From: Balneola sp.
Lineage (GTDB): Bacteria; Bacteroidota; Rhodothermia; Balneolales; Balneolaceae
Length of the DNA stretch: 64,000 nt
Reading direction: 5' to 3'
NCBI GenBank assembly: GCA_003712055.1
Contig: RHLJ01000001.1
Location: 558,001-622,000 of the forward strand
The notes under the pieces were generated by a model that was given only the letters and a program-made list of their open reading frames with translations, was not told the origin of the DNA and ran no database searches. This document shows, in pieces, positions 33,486 to 41,281 of this stretch; within the stretch, counting starts at the first letter, position 1, and every line of letters starts with the position of its first letter. The position numbers and the translations under genes are program-made.

Positions 33486-34376
33486 ATGTCAAATCTAAAT
33501 ATTGCTGTTTATGCCGAAGGGTGCATGTATCCTGATACTGCCATCCAACCGATAAATGATGTTGTTTCTCAATTGCAACAATCTGGTTTTACGACTTTGA
33601 TAACCAGTCTATTTCATATAGGTAGAAATTATTCCATCTCCCCCCCTCAAATTATGGGTGACATTTACTTTAATGACAAATTAGTTATTTCGGAAGGAAG
33701 CTATGTTGGAGATCAAAGTTGGCCTTCTATTATAAATAGCATTCCAGGAGGTAGCATAACCCAAGTATGTGCTTCAATTGGGGGCGGTGGTGTAATGGAT
33801 TACCAAACCATCCAAAAGATCTACGAGGATAATGGGAATTCTTTTAGCGGAACCAACCTTGAACGAAATTTCGAAGTATTTAGAAGCACATTCCCAGCGA
33901 TTAGTATTATCGATTTAGATAATGAGGATAACTACGATAAAACCTCTCTCGTTGCATTTTGCCAAATGCTAATTGGGATAGGATTCGATATCACTTTTTG
34001 CCCATATCAGTCATGGGATCAACAATTTTGGGACAGTTGTTTGGCTTCCTTGAATGCCTCAAATCCTGGTGCAGTTAAGTGGTGGAACCTTCAATGTTAT
34101 GATGGGGGTAATGGTAATGACCCCCAAGATTGGGCGAATAACATCAAGAGATATATCCCCGGATTTGATACAGATGGATTTATACTTGCCGGAGACTGGA
34201 TCAATGACTCCCCAAGCGGAGTAGAATCACTCATGCAAAGTTTCAAGAATGAATCTTGCGTTGGAGGAGGTTTCATTTGGACTCTTGATAGCATTATTCA
34301 ACAGTATCCCGGAGATCCTCTTTCAGGGATGAAGGCCTATGTTAACGCGATATCTTCAGGCCTTTCAATTTCATAA
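33486..34376 (+). CDS. GH18-like glycosidase or chitinase-like protein
   Basis: 296 residues, no signal peptide. GH18 marks: 'ITQVCASIGGGGVM' near 91-104 (SxGG motif on barrel strand 3), 'SIIDLDNED' near 140-148 giving Asp143, Asp145, Glu147 of the DxxDxDxE motif, with the first Asp replaced; 'DITFCPY', 'WWNLQCYDGG' (substrate-binding Tyr-Asp) and 'GGGFIWTLDS' as later strands. The acid/base Glu is present, so activity on N-acetylglucosamine polymers or glycoprotein glycans is possible; endo-beta-N-acetylglucosaminidases also belong here. Last gene of the hydrolase cluster, 33 bp after the asparaginase-lectin gene. Confidence 0.65.
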   Translation: MSNLNIAVYAEGCMYPDTAIQPINDVVSQLQQSGFTTLITSLFHIGRNYSISPPQIMGDIYFNDKLVISEGSYVGDQSWPSIINSIPGGSITQVCASIGGGGVMDYQTIQKIYEDNGNSFSGTNLERNFEVFRSTFPAISIIDLDNEDNYDKTSLVAFCQMLIGIGFDITFCPYQSWDQQFWDSCLASLNASNPGAVKWWNLQCYDGGNGNDPQDWANNIKRYIPGFDTDGFILAGDWINDSPSGVESLMQSFKNESCVGGGFIWTLDSIIQQYPGDPLSGMKAYVNAISSGLSIS

Positions 34377-34402
34377 TGTAAGAACTCAACCTTGAGAGAA
34401 TA

Positions 34403-34478
34403 ATTCATCCTTTAGAAAGTCTTTTATTGAGTATTATTTTGAGTTAATCAAATAATGCTCAATTTCTGAAGGATGAAT
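34403..34478. repeat. 76-bp imperfect palindrome covering the next start codon
   Basis: Outer arms ATTCATCCTTTAGAAA (34403-34418) and TTTCTGAAGGATGAAT (34463-34478) pair 16 bp with one G-U. Inner arms 34426-34442 and 34448-34463 pair almost fully around a 5-base loop. The 3' arm contains the AAGG and ATG (34473) of the DHFR-like gene. No T-run follows, so it is not a standard terminator. Confidence 0.6.
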
Positions 34479-35000
34479 AAGATTATTTATTACGTAGCTA
34501 CCTCAATAGATGGGTTTATTGCTGGAGTAAATGATGACATAAGTCTCTTCGCTCATGGAGGTAATGGAGTCAAAAAATACTTAGCTGATTTGCAAGGCTT
34601 CAAAACCGTGATTATGGGGAGAAGAACCTATGAATTTGGATATCAATTCGGGTTAAAACCTGGTCAGCCTGCATACCGACATATGGAGCATTATATCTTT
34701 TCTGATTCAATGCATATTGAAGAGTTAGCAGATACTATACATATTGAGAAGAAATCCATAGAACGGGTAAAAGAAATAAAAGAACAAGCTAAGACCGATA
34801 TCTATTTGTGTGGAGGTGGAGTATTTGCAGGTTGGCTTTTGGATCATGGGATGATTGACCAACTTAAATTGAAGCTTAACCCTATTATACTAGGTGAAGG
34901 AGTGCCTCTTTTCGGTGGATCTAAAACTAAGACTGCATTCAACCTGATTGAACAAGAAGTATTTGAAGATGGGCTTCAAATTCTGACTTATGATTTATAG
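34473..35000 (+). CDS. Dihydrofolate-reductase-family protein (RibD C-terminal type)
   Basis: 175 residues beginning 'MNKIIYYVATSIDGFIAG', the RibD_C/YwjB-like DHFR fold. 'KTVIMGRRTYEFGY' near 45-58 and 'TDIYLCGGGVFAGWLLDHGMIDQLKLKLNPIILGEGVPLFGG' near 109-150 are the NADPH-binding blocks. Family members are NADPH-dependent reductases of unclear substrate, and this is not FolA itself. The ATG and its AAGG lie in the 3' arm of the 34403-34478 palindrome, which suggests structured control of initiation. Confidence 0.82.
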   Translation: MNKIIYYVATSIDGFIAGVNDDISLFAHGGNGVKKYLADLQGFKTVIMGRRTYEFGYQFGLKPGQPAYRHMEHYIFSDSMHIEELADTIHIEKKSIERVKEIKEQAKTDIYLCGGGVFAGWLLDHGMIDQLKLKLNPIILGEGVPLFGGSKTKTAFNLIEQEVFEDGLQILTYDL

Positions 35001-35034
35001 CTAATAATCGAAGGTAGGGTAAAACTAACCTGAA

Positions 35035-35083
35035 CTGTTTCTTCATTAGATAAGTAACAAAACTCAACTCAATGAAGAAACAG
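35035..35083. repeat. 13-bp perfect inverted repeat covering the peroxidase start codon
   Basis: CTGTTTCTTCATT (35035-35047) and AATGAAGAAACAG (35071-35083) with a 23-base loop. The 3' arm is the ATG and first four codons of the gene at 35072. The 5' arm is part of the 14-mer also found at 29340. Confidence 0.6.
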
Positions 35084-36280
35084 GCCCCTATTCTACTCCT
35101 CCTAACTTGCTTCTTGTTTTCCTGCGCAGATGAAATCCTGGTCGAAGATGAGGGATTTGAGAGTACTCAATTCACTGAAGCAGAAATGGTAGTTCTGAAC
35201 AAAGCACTTAATCTTGACGCAACCCCTTTTAACTACTCAAATATCCAACTCCCAAAACATTATCGTTCATCTGAAGCTAATGAATCGGATAATACCCCAG
35301 AGAACAATCCTATTACCGATATGGGAGCTACTTTGGGGAGGGTTCTCTTTTACGACAAAAACCTTTCTGCAAATAATACCATCTCATGTGCCTCGTGTCA
35401 TGAGCAAAGTGCTGCATTCTCTGATCCAAGGAAATTTAGCATCGGTTTAAATGGAGAAACTACCCGAAGAAATTCGATGACGCTCATCAACAGCCGTTTT
35501 TATGAGAATCAGGCTTTCTTCTGGGATGAAAGAGCTGTCACCCTAGAAGAACAAGTGTTACTTCCTATCCAGGATCACATTGAAATGGGAATGGACTTAA
35601 AAGAATTAGAAAATAAGCTCCAGAACCTGGAGTACTACCCCATCTTATTTCAACATGCTTTCGGCAGTTCAGAAGTGACTTCTGAACATATTTCAAAAGC
35701 TTTATCTCAGTTTACAAGATCTATTGTTTCGTTCAATTCTAAGTTTGATGAAGGTTTTATAGCGGCAGGATTTCCTGAGGACGAAGAACAAATGCCAGAT
35801 TTCCCAAATTTCACCGCCAAGGAAAACCTCGGTATGGATATCTTTTATAGAGGACGTAATGGTGGAACTTGCCTTTATTGTCATGGTACCCCCCAACATG
35901 TAAACGACATTGCAAAAAATAATGGATTGGATCTAAGCTATTTGGACAACGGCAAAGGTGAAGTAACAGGAATATCTGGTGATGATGCCCTATTTAAGGT
36001 ACCCTCCCTAAGAAATATTGCAAAAACAGCTCCCTATATGCATGATGGTCGATTTGAGACATTAAGAGAAGTAGTGGATCATTACAGTGATAATGTCCAA
36101 GATCATCCCAATCTCAACTTTCGACTGAAAACGCTTGATGATGGAGAAGAAGGTGTTGCGGAGGTGCTTAGATTAGGCCTTAATGAAGAGGAAAAAGAAG
36201 CGCTCGTTGCTTTTCTACATACCCTAACTGACGAAAAAGTACTTACTGATGAGAAGTATAGTAACCCGTTTAAGAATTGA
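35072..36280 (+). CDS. Di-haem cytochrome-c peroxidase / MauG-family lipoprotein
   Basis: 402 residues. Signal with lipobox 'LFSC' (Cys18), so likely an outer-membrane or periplasmic lipoprotein. Two haem-c sites: 'CASCHEQ' near 107 and 'CLYCHGTP' near 268. Other family blocks: 'LGRVLFYDKNLSANNTISC', 'NSMTLINSRFYENQAFFWDERAVTLEEQ', 'FKVPSLRNIAKTAPYMHDGRFETLREVVDHY' (with the distal Met/His ligand region). Such enzymes reduce H2O2 or oxidise protein side chains; partner proteins are not adjacent. Start codon is within the 35035-35083 inverted repeat. It converges on the LytTR gene. Confidence 0.9.
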   Translation: MKKQAPILLLLTCFLFSCADEILVEDEGFESTQFTEAEMVVLNKALNLDATPFNYSNIQLPKHYRSSEANESDNTPENNPITDMGATLGRVLFYDKNLSANNTISCASCHEQSAAFSDPRKFSIGLNGETTRRNSMTLINSRFYENQAFFWDERAVTLEEQVLLPIQDHIEMGMDLKELENKLQNLEYYPILFQHAFGSSEVTSEHISKALSQFTRSIVSFNSKFDEGFIAAGFPEDEEQMPDFPNFTAKENLGMDIFYRGRNGGTCLYCHGTPQHVNDIAKNNGLDLSYLDNGKGEVTGISGDDALFKVPSLRNIAKTAPYMHDGRFETLREVVDHYSDNVQDHPNLNFRLKTLDDGEEGVAEVLRLGLNEEEKEALVAFLHTLTDEKVLTDEKYSNPFKN

Positions 36281-36284
36281 CAGA

Positions 36285-36311
36285 TCTGGGATTTAAATTT
36301 TTATTCCCAGA
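36285..36311. terminator. Small hairpin between convergent genes
   Basis: TCTGGGA (36285-36291) and TCCCAGA (36305-36311), loop rich in T/A, overlapping the last codons of the LytTR gene. A plausible weak shared terminator. Confidence 0.4.
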
Positions 36312-37057
36312 CTAGAAATAAGATCGCTTTTGTATTGCTTCCCCACTTTAATTCTATTACCAGATTTTAAGATCGCATAATATCCGTTCGAAGTAGTTTC
36401 AAGCTCGCGAATCTGATTTACATTCACGATATAAGACCTATGTATTCTTACTAAATATTCGATTTTAGTTTTAGTATGAAATTCATTGAGTGTTAATCGG
36501 CCTGTATATTTCTTACCTCCGGAAAATATTTGCAGGTAATTTCCAGCTGCTTCCACAAAGTCTATTTCATCAAACGGGATAAGATGAAGTTTTTTCCCAA
36601 TCCTTATTGAAAATAAGTTATTTGAGAAATTACCGATCTCTTGTCCTGATACTGTTCGTTTAAACTCAAGAAATGGTATGTAAGTGAATATTGCGTTCAG
36701 TGCATAAATCAAAGCAAATTCAAGCCCTCCGTAAGAAACCAACCTGGCAGCTACTACTTTTGCTCCATCTTCTGACGCAATGCTTTCAATAATTTCAAAG
36801 CTGAGTGTATCACGAAAAAACAGACCCAGAATAAAAAAAACAGCAACACCAATAACATTGATAATTATGGAGGAGATTACCCTATTACTGAAATTATAAA
36901 TAATCAGATTAGTGAGTATAAGAGCACCAAAATTTACTAAGAGTAGCATCAAAAAAAGAAAGCGTAACTCCTGAAAGGTACCTACTAAGCTAAACAGAAT
37001 AAGTCCTGCCAATAAAAATTGGATAGCTATCCATGTTAGTTTTGAATCATTCGTCAT
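36293..37057 (-). CDS. Membrane-anchored LytTR-domain transcription regulator
   Basis: 254 residues from ATG 37055-37057 ('MTNDSKLTWIAIQFLL'); an upstream in-frame ATG (37102) is less likely. Four hydrophobic helices in residues 5-130 ('AIQFLLAGLILFSLVG', 'LFLMLLLVNFGALILTNLIIY', 'IIINVIGVAVFFILGLFF', 'LEFALIYALNAIFTYIPF'), then a LytTR DNA-binding domain at about 150-254: 'LHLIPFDEIDFVEAAGNYLQIFSGG', 'YLVRIHRSYIVNVNQIRELETTSNGYYAILKSGNRIKVG'. A one-component regulator with DNA-binding at the membrane. Targets are unknown. Confidence 0.87.
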   Translation of the reverse strand: MTNDSKLTWIAIQFLLAGLILFSLVGTFQELRFLFLMLLLVNFGALILTNLIIYNFSNRVISSIIINVIGVAVFFILGLFFRDTLSFEIIESIASEDGAKVVAARLVSYGGLEFALIYALNAIFTYIPFLEFKRTVSGQEIGNFSNNLFSIRIGKKLHLIPFDEIDFVEAAGNYLQIFSGGKKYTGRLTLNEFHTKTKIEYLVRIHRSYIVNVNQIRELETTSNGYYAILKSGNRIKVGKQYKSDLISSLGIKI

Positions 37058-37186
37058 AAGAAAGAAGATTCTCGTCACTGAAAAAGGGTAGTTCACATAC
37101 AAGCTTAAGCTTTGTATCCCTGCTCAATAACTTATTTCTGTTAATGCGTTAAAATTTAGTGAACTCAAATAAAGGGAAATCATTTT

Positions 37187-38287
37187 ATGAAAAAAACAGG
37201 ATTGATCCTGCTACTAACCTTAAGTACAGCTTTCACTTTTACTCCAACCGAAATTGTTAGAAGACATGATGTGCCTGATAGTGAATATCTAAAACTAGGC
37301 GCAACATTTCCTTCGGTATGTAAAGTAGGCAAACGAGGGGGAGACTGTACCTTAATTAAACCTGATTGGATAATTACCGCAGCTCATGTAGCACGTGGGA
37401 TGGTTCAACGAGAAGGAAATGATTTAAAAATCTATTTCGATGATGAAGCTATCGGTATATCGGTAGAAAAAGTTTTTCTACACCCTAATTTCCAACCAAT
37501 GAGTCAAGGCGATATTGCATTAATTCAACTAAAAACTCCAATTGATACCATTGATCCGGTAGGTTTATATCGATCAACTGACGAACCTGGAAAAGAGATT
37601 GTAATCGTAGGTCATGGAGATTCCAAAACAGGAAACGAAAATACTTTTGTCACAGACGGGAAAAAACGTGGAGCTACAAATGTAATAGACCGCGCTACCG
37701 TGGATAAAATAGTATTCGGCTTTGACGAGCCACCTTATGGAACCGCTCTTGAAGGTACCGCTGGGCCCGGAGATAGTGGTGGCCCTGCTTTTATTATAAA
37801 CGGAGATGAACCAATGATCGCTGGGATAAGCTCAGGAGGTCAACCCGGAAAAAATGGCCCCGGCACTTATGGAGCGACCGAATATTATACACGAGTTTCC
37901 ACTTATGTAGATTGGATCGAGTCTGTAATTAATAATCCCGATCAGGCTCTTTCTTATAATTCTGAAGCTAATACAGAAAATACCCGGCCTACCAGAACGG
38001 TGGCTAGAGGAAGACCCGGTGGAGAAGCCTTAAAGGGATTAGGTCTCTTTTTAATGCAGGATGAAAAAGGTATCAGGATTGGAGGAAAAGCCGATCCATT
38101 AGTACCTAAGGATATCAGATCAGTAAAATTTACTCCTCCCTCCTATTTAGTGTCTTTGAATGGAAAAAAGTATGAGAACCTGAATGAGTTCAAAAAAGAT
38201 TTTGAACTCATCGAAAAAGGAGATGAATTTAGAATTGGGTTCTCAATTCAAGGTAATTCGATGGAATACAAAGCTACGAAGCTCTGA
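37187..38287 (+). CDS. Trypsin-like serine protease (S1) with C-terminal domain
   Basis: 366 residues with a signal peptide (1-18). Catalytic triad of the chymotrypsin fold: His in 'WIITAAHVARG' near 65, Asp in 'QGDIALIQLKTPI' near 112, Ser in 'AGPGDSGGPAF' near 198, with disulphide-capable cysteines in 'PSVCKVGKRGGDCTLI'. The last ~85 residues ('GLGLFLMQDEKGIRIGGKAD' to 'EFRIGFSIQGNSMEYKATKL') look like a small PDZ-like module ('PSYLVSLNGKKYENLNEFKK'). Secreted or periplasmic. Nine bases ahead of an S41-type gene, so likely an operon of two proteases. Confidence 0.87.
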   Translation: MKKTGLILLLTLSTAFTFTPTEIVRRHDVPDSEYLKLGATFPSVCKVGKRGGDCTLIKPDWIITAAHVARGMVQREGNDLKIYFDDEAIGISVEKVFLHPNFQPMSQGDIALIQLKTPIDTIDPVGLYRSTDEPGKEIVIVGHGDSKTGNENTFVTDGKKRGATNVIDRATVDKIVFGFDEPPYGTALEGTAGPGDSGGPAFIINGDEPMIAGISSGGQPGKNGPGTYGATEYYTRVSTYVDWIESVINNPDQALSYNSEANTENTRPTRTVARGRPGGEALKGLGLFLMQDEKGIRIGGKADPLVPKDIRSVKFTPPSYLVSLNGKKYENLNEFKKDFELIEKGDEFRIGFSIQGNSMEYKATKL

Positions 38288-38296
38288 TAATCAATA

Positions 38297-39742
38297 ATGA
38301 AGATTACAAAAGCATTTTTCCCCTTACTTCTTATAGTCTCTTTTTCCATCCTTATCTATTGTTTTCCTGAACCCTTTGGCGGTTTATTTCGATTAGGTTT
38401 AGCTGGATTGGCTCTTGGTGTTATTGGGGGATTTTGGATGACTGGAGCTTTCCTTTGGAAGAAAAAACTATTCTCAAAAATAGTAGCATCTCTGCTTTTC
38501 CTATTTAGTGGCCTGATTTTGGTTCTTACCATTTTAATAACCATCGACTATAGATCTTTAATACCCATAACTCCAATTGCCCCATTAAGTGCTTCAGAAT
38601 GGAATGAAGACTTGAATTATCTGAAAGAAACAATAGGAACGCACCCATCTTATTTACCAGAAATTAATACGGAATTAGAAAAAGCATTTTCAGTTTTTGA
38701 AGCTAACCTGACTAATACGAGCAGAGATGAAAAGCTATTACAGCTTACTTCTATGGTTGGATTATTGGAGGATGGACACTCATTCATTTTCCCATTTCAA
38801 GCATTTAATCAATCTGCTTACCTGCCCCTTTATGGATACTACTTTGGCGACGGGTATTTCGTTCTCGATGCTTTTAGTAAATACGATGATCTGATTGGAA
38901 AAAGAATCATCGAAATAGAAGGCATAGGAATTGAAAAATTGTTCGAAGAAATTAGCGAATCTACTGGCCCTGAAAATATTTGGAACGCCAAATATCGCTT
39001 TAACTTTTTCATAAATAACGTGAACCTTCTTTCTTCCCTTGGTATTCTTGATCAAGAAAAGAAAGAGGTAAAAGTAACCTACCTGGAAAACGAACACCCT
39101 GTTTCCATTTTGATAAAGCCTGAACCTTTTTTCACTTGGGGATTCTGGACGCTAAAACCTACCGATATACGCACACCCGCTTTTACTCAAATGAGAAGAT
39201 CAAATTTTAAGCTTCATGCTAATGAGTTTATAGAAGTAGAGCTTAATTTGATTGAAGACATAGATTCGGATAACACGATTAAGAGCTTAAGTCATACCAT
39301 TGACACCCTCCTTTCGTCTTCTAATCCAAAGGGGTTAATTATCGACCTGAGGAATACTTTAGGAGGAAATAATACTTTGTATGAACCACTTATAGATGTA
39401 ATAACGAGACATCCGGAAATAAATCAAGAAACGCGGCTTTTTGTGCTTACTAGCAGAACTACATTTTCTGCGGCTATTAACTTTCTCGATGATTTAATTT
39501 ATAACACCAACTGCACTGTTGTTGGAGAACCCCCTGGAGCAGGGGCCAATCATTCTGGGGATGCGGAGTTTCATATTCTGCCCAACTCAGGTATTTATTA
39601 TATGATGTCTACAAAAAAATGGACTGGCAACAACCCCTCAGATTCGTTGAAAACTATCTATCCAGAAGTAATGATTAACTATTTGAGCACTCATTATAAA
39701 AATGGTATTGACCCCTGGATGAATGCAATAAATACCCTTTAG
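38297..39742 (+). CDS. Membrane-anchored S41-family peptidase-like protein
   Basis: 481 residues. Three hydrophobic helices at about 8-24, 31-54 and 61-84 anchor it. The rest follows S41 (tail-specific protease) order: 'LLEDGHSFIFPF' near 155, a short region with no clear PDZ, 'PKGLIIDLRNTLGGNNTLYEPLIDVI' near 343-368, 'FVLTSRTTFSAAINFLDDL' near 382-400 with the expected catalytic Ser, and 'VVGEPPGAGANHSG' near 409-422. Probably acts on the periplasmic side. A catalytic Lys is not obvious to me. Second gene of a protease pair. Confidence 0.75.
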   Translation: MKITKAFFPLLLIVSFSILIYCFPEPFGGLFRLGLAGLALGVIGGFWMTGAFLWKKKLFSKIVASLLFLFSGLILVLTILITIDYRSLIPITPIAPLSASEWNEDLNYLKETIGTHPSYLPEINTELEKAFSVFEANLTNTSRDEKLLQLTSMVGLLEDGHSFIFPFQAFNQSAYLPLYGYYFGDGYFVLDAFSKYDDLIGKRIIEIEGIGIEKLFEEISESTGPENIWNAKYRFNFFINNVNLLSSLGILDQEKKEVKVTYLENEHPVSILIKPEPFFTWGFWTLKPTDIRTPAFTQMRRSNFKLHANEFIEVELNLIEDIDSDNTIKSLSHTIDTLLSSSNPKGLIIDLRNTLGGNNTLYEPLIDVITRHPEINQETRLFVLTSRTTFSAAINFLDDLIYNTNCTVVGEPPGAGANHSGDAEFHILPNSGIYYMMSTKKWTGNNPSDSLKTIYPEVMINYLSTHYKNGIDPWMNAINTL

Positions 39743-39782
39743 GAATGATTTATAACATTATCCGAAACCATTAAGAGCAGAT

Positions 39783-39807
39783 TAGTTCTAAACTGATTTT
39801 AGAATTA
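39783..39807. terminator. Hairpin between the S41-like gene and the EVE gene
   Basis: TAGTTCTAAA (39783-39792) and TTTAGAATTA (39798-39807), one G-U pair, 5-base loop, between convergent genes. AT-rich with no long T-run, so only a candidate. Confidence 0.4.
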
Positions 39808-40260
39808 TCTCATCCCAACAATTACATCCCACTCTTCCTCAGTAACGTGGGTAATCGAAAGCCTGCCAATCCTGAACATTTCCATTGAATCCAAAGCAGG
39901 ATTAGCTTTAAGCTCATCTCTTCCAATAGGGGTGTCAAACTTTTGAACAAACTTCATATCTACATTTACCCACCGCGGATCACTCTCTGAACTCTTTTCA
40001 TCAAAATATTTTGAATCCTTATCGAACTGAAGCGCATCAGGGTATGGCTCACTACATACTTCCATAATTCCAACAATGGCCGGGGGCTTCTGGTTTGAGT
40101 GATAAAAGAAAGCAAGATCTCCTACCTCCATTTCATCTCTCATAAAATTTCTGGCCGCATAATTTCTTACTCCATCCCAAGGAGTTACACTGTCTTGCTC
40201 TAATTCGTCAATGCTGTAATTTTCCGGCTCTGATTTACACAACCAATATTTTCTACTCAT
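39805..40260 (-). CDS. EVE-domain protein
   Basis: 151 residues, single EVE domain (PUA-like, related to YTH): 'YWLCKSEPENYSIDELEQDSVTPWDGVRNYAARNFMRDEMEVGDLAFFYHSN' at 5-56 is diagnostic, followed by 'PPAIVGIMEVCSEPYPD' and 'DPRWVNVDMKFVQKFDTPI'. EVE domains bind modified bases in RNA or DNA; those alone in bacteria are conserved but of unclear role, while fused ones occur in defence genes. It lies 8 bp after rmlB, apparently as the tail of the rhamnose operon, with no obvious functional link. Confidence 0.92.
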   Translation of the reverse strand: MSRKYWLCKSEPENYSIDELEQDSVTPWDGVRNYAARNFMRDEMEVGDLAFFYHSNQKPPAIVGIMEVCSEPYPDALQFDKDSKYFDEKSSESDPRWVNVDMKFVQKFDTPIGRDELKANPALDSMEMFRIGRLSITHVTEEEWDVIVGMR

Positions 40261-40267
40261 TTTTCTG

Positions 40268-41281
40268 CTATTTCTTTATTGATTCCTGATACTTGTCCAG
40301 ATACCACAAAATGGTTTCTCGCAGCATTCCATCAAAATAACCAGAGGGTTCCCAATCGAGTTCTTTTTTAATTTTTGAGGCGTCAATAGCATATCTAAAA
40401 TCATGGCCCAAACGATCAGTAACAAAATTGATCAGGTTTTTATAATCACCTTTCGGTCCCTTTCCTAGTTCACTATTGAGTAGTTCACAGATTTTCTCAA
40501 CGAGGTCAAGATTTTTCCATTCATTATTGCCCCCCACATTATAAGTCTCTCCTGCTTTACCCTTCAGAAAAGCTGTTTCTAATGCTCTGCAATGATCCTT
40601 GACAAACAACCAATCTCGTACATTTTGCCCTTTTCCATAAACGGGAATTGGGTTGTGTTGCACAGCATTACGAATTACAGTAGGAATGAGCTTTTCATCG
40701 TGCTGATGGGGACCGTAGTTATTAGAACAATTAGTGGTTACCACATTCATCTTATATGTCTGATAGTAAGATCTTACGATCATATCACTTCCTGCTTTTG
40801 AAGCAGAATAAGGAGAATTAGGTGCATAAGGAGTGGTTTCTGTAAAAAGCCCATCATCTTCCAGCTCCCCATAAACCTCATCAGTAGAAACATGAAGAAA
40901 ACGATTATTCTTCCAAGAGTCTTCGCCAGTTCCCCAAAGTTGTCTACACTCTTCAAGGATATTAAAAGTTCCCACTACATTTGAGAGAATGAAAGGCTCC
41001 GGACCTGCTATAGAATTATCAACATGTGACTCAGCTGCCAAGTGAATAACTCCATCGGGCTGGAAAGTCTTAACTACATCTTGAACTGCTTTTCTGTCTA
41101 CTAAATCAATCTTTTTAAAATGATACCTCTCAGAGTCTTTTAATGGGTCAAGGAATCCCCTATCAGAGGCATAGGTTAATTTATCAATATTGTAGATATG
41201 CCAGTCCTTATTCTTCTCAAAAAGGTAGAGAATAAGATTTGAACCAATAAAACCTGCACCACCTGTAACGATGATTTTCAT
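40268..41281 (-). CDS. rmlB: dTDP-glucose 4,6-dehydratase RmlB
   Basis: 337 residues, short-chain dehydrogenase fold: NAD motif 'VTGGAGFIGSNLILYLF' near 4-20, 'HLAAESHVDNSI' near 80-91, 'FLHVSTDEVYGEL' near 128-140, active-site 'PYSASKAGSDMIVRSYYQTY' near 159-178 (YxxxK), 'TNCSNNYGPHQ', 'GKGQNVRDWLFVKDHCRAL'. Converts dTDP-glucose to dTDP-4-keto-6-deoxyglucose, second step to dTDP-L-rhamnose. Last of the rml genes in order A-D-C-B; its ATG overlaps the rmlC stop by 4 bases. Confidence 0.96.
   Translation of the reverse strand: MKIIVTGGAGFIGSNLILYLFEKNKDWHIYNIDKLTYASDRGFLDPLKDSERYHFKKIDLVDRKAVQDVVKTFQPDGVIHLAAESHVDNSIAGPEPFILSNVVGTFNILEECRQLWGTGEDSWKNNRFLHVSTDEVYGELEDDGLFTETTPYAPNSPYSASKAGSDMIVRSYYQTYKMNVVTTNCSNNYGPHQHDEKLIPTVIRNAVQHNPIPVYGKGQNVRDWLFVKDHCRALETAFLKGKAGETYNVGGNNEWKNLDLVEKICELLNSELGKGPKGDYKNLINFVTDRLGHDFRYAIDASKIKKELDWEPSGYFDGMLRETILWYLDKYQESIKK

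Noticed and set aside
29474-34376. Prophage or toxin-antitoxin module
   Set aside because: No integrase, tail, lysis or antitoxin-like gene; base composition looks like the neighbours.
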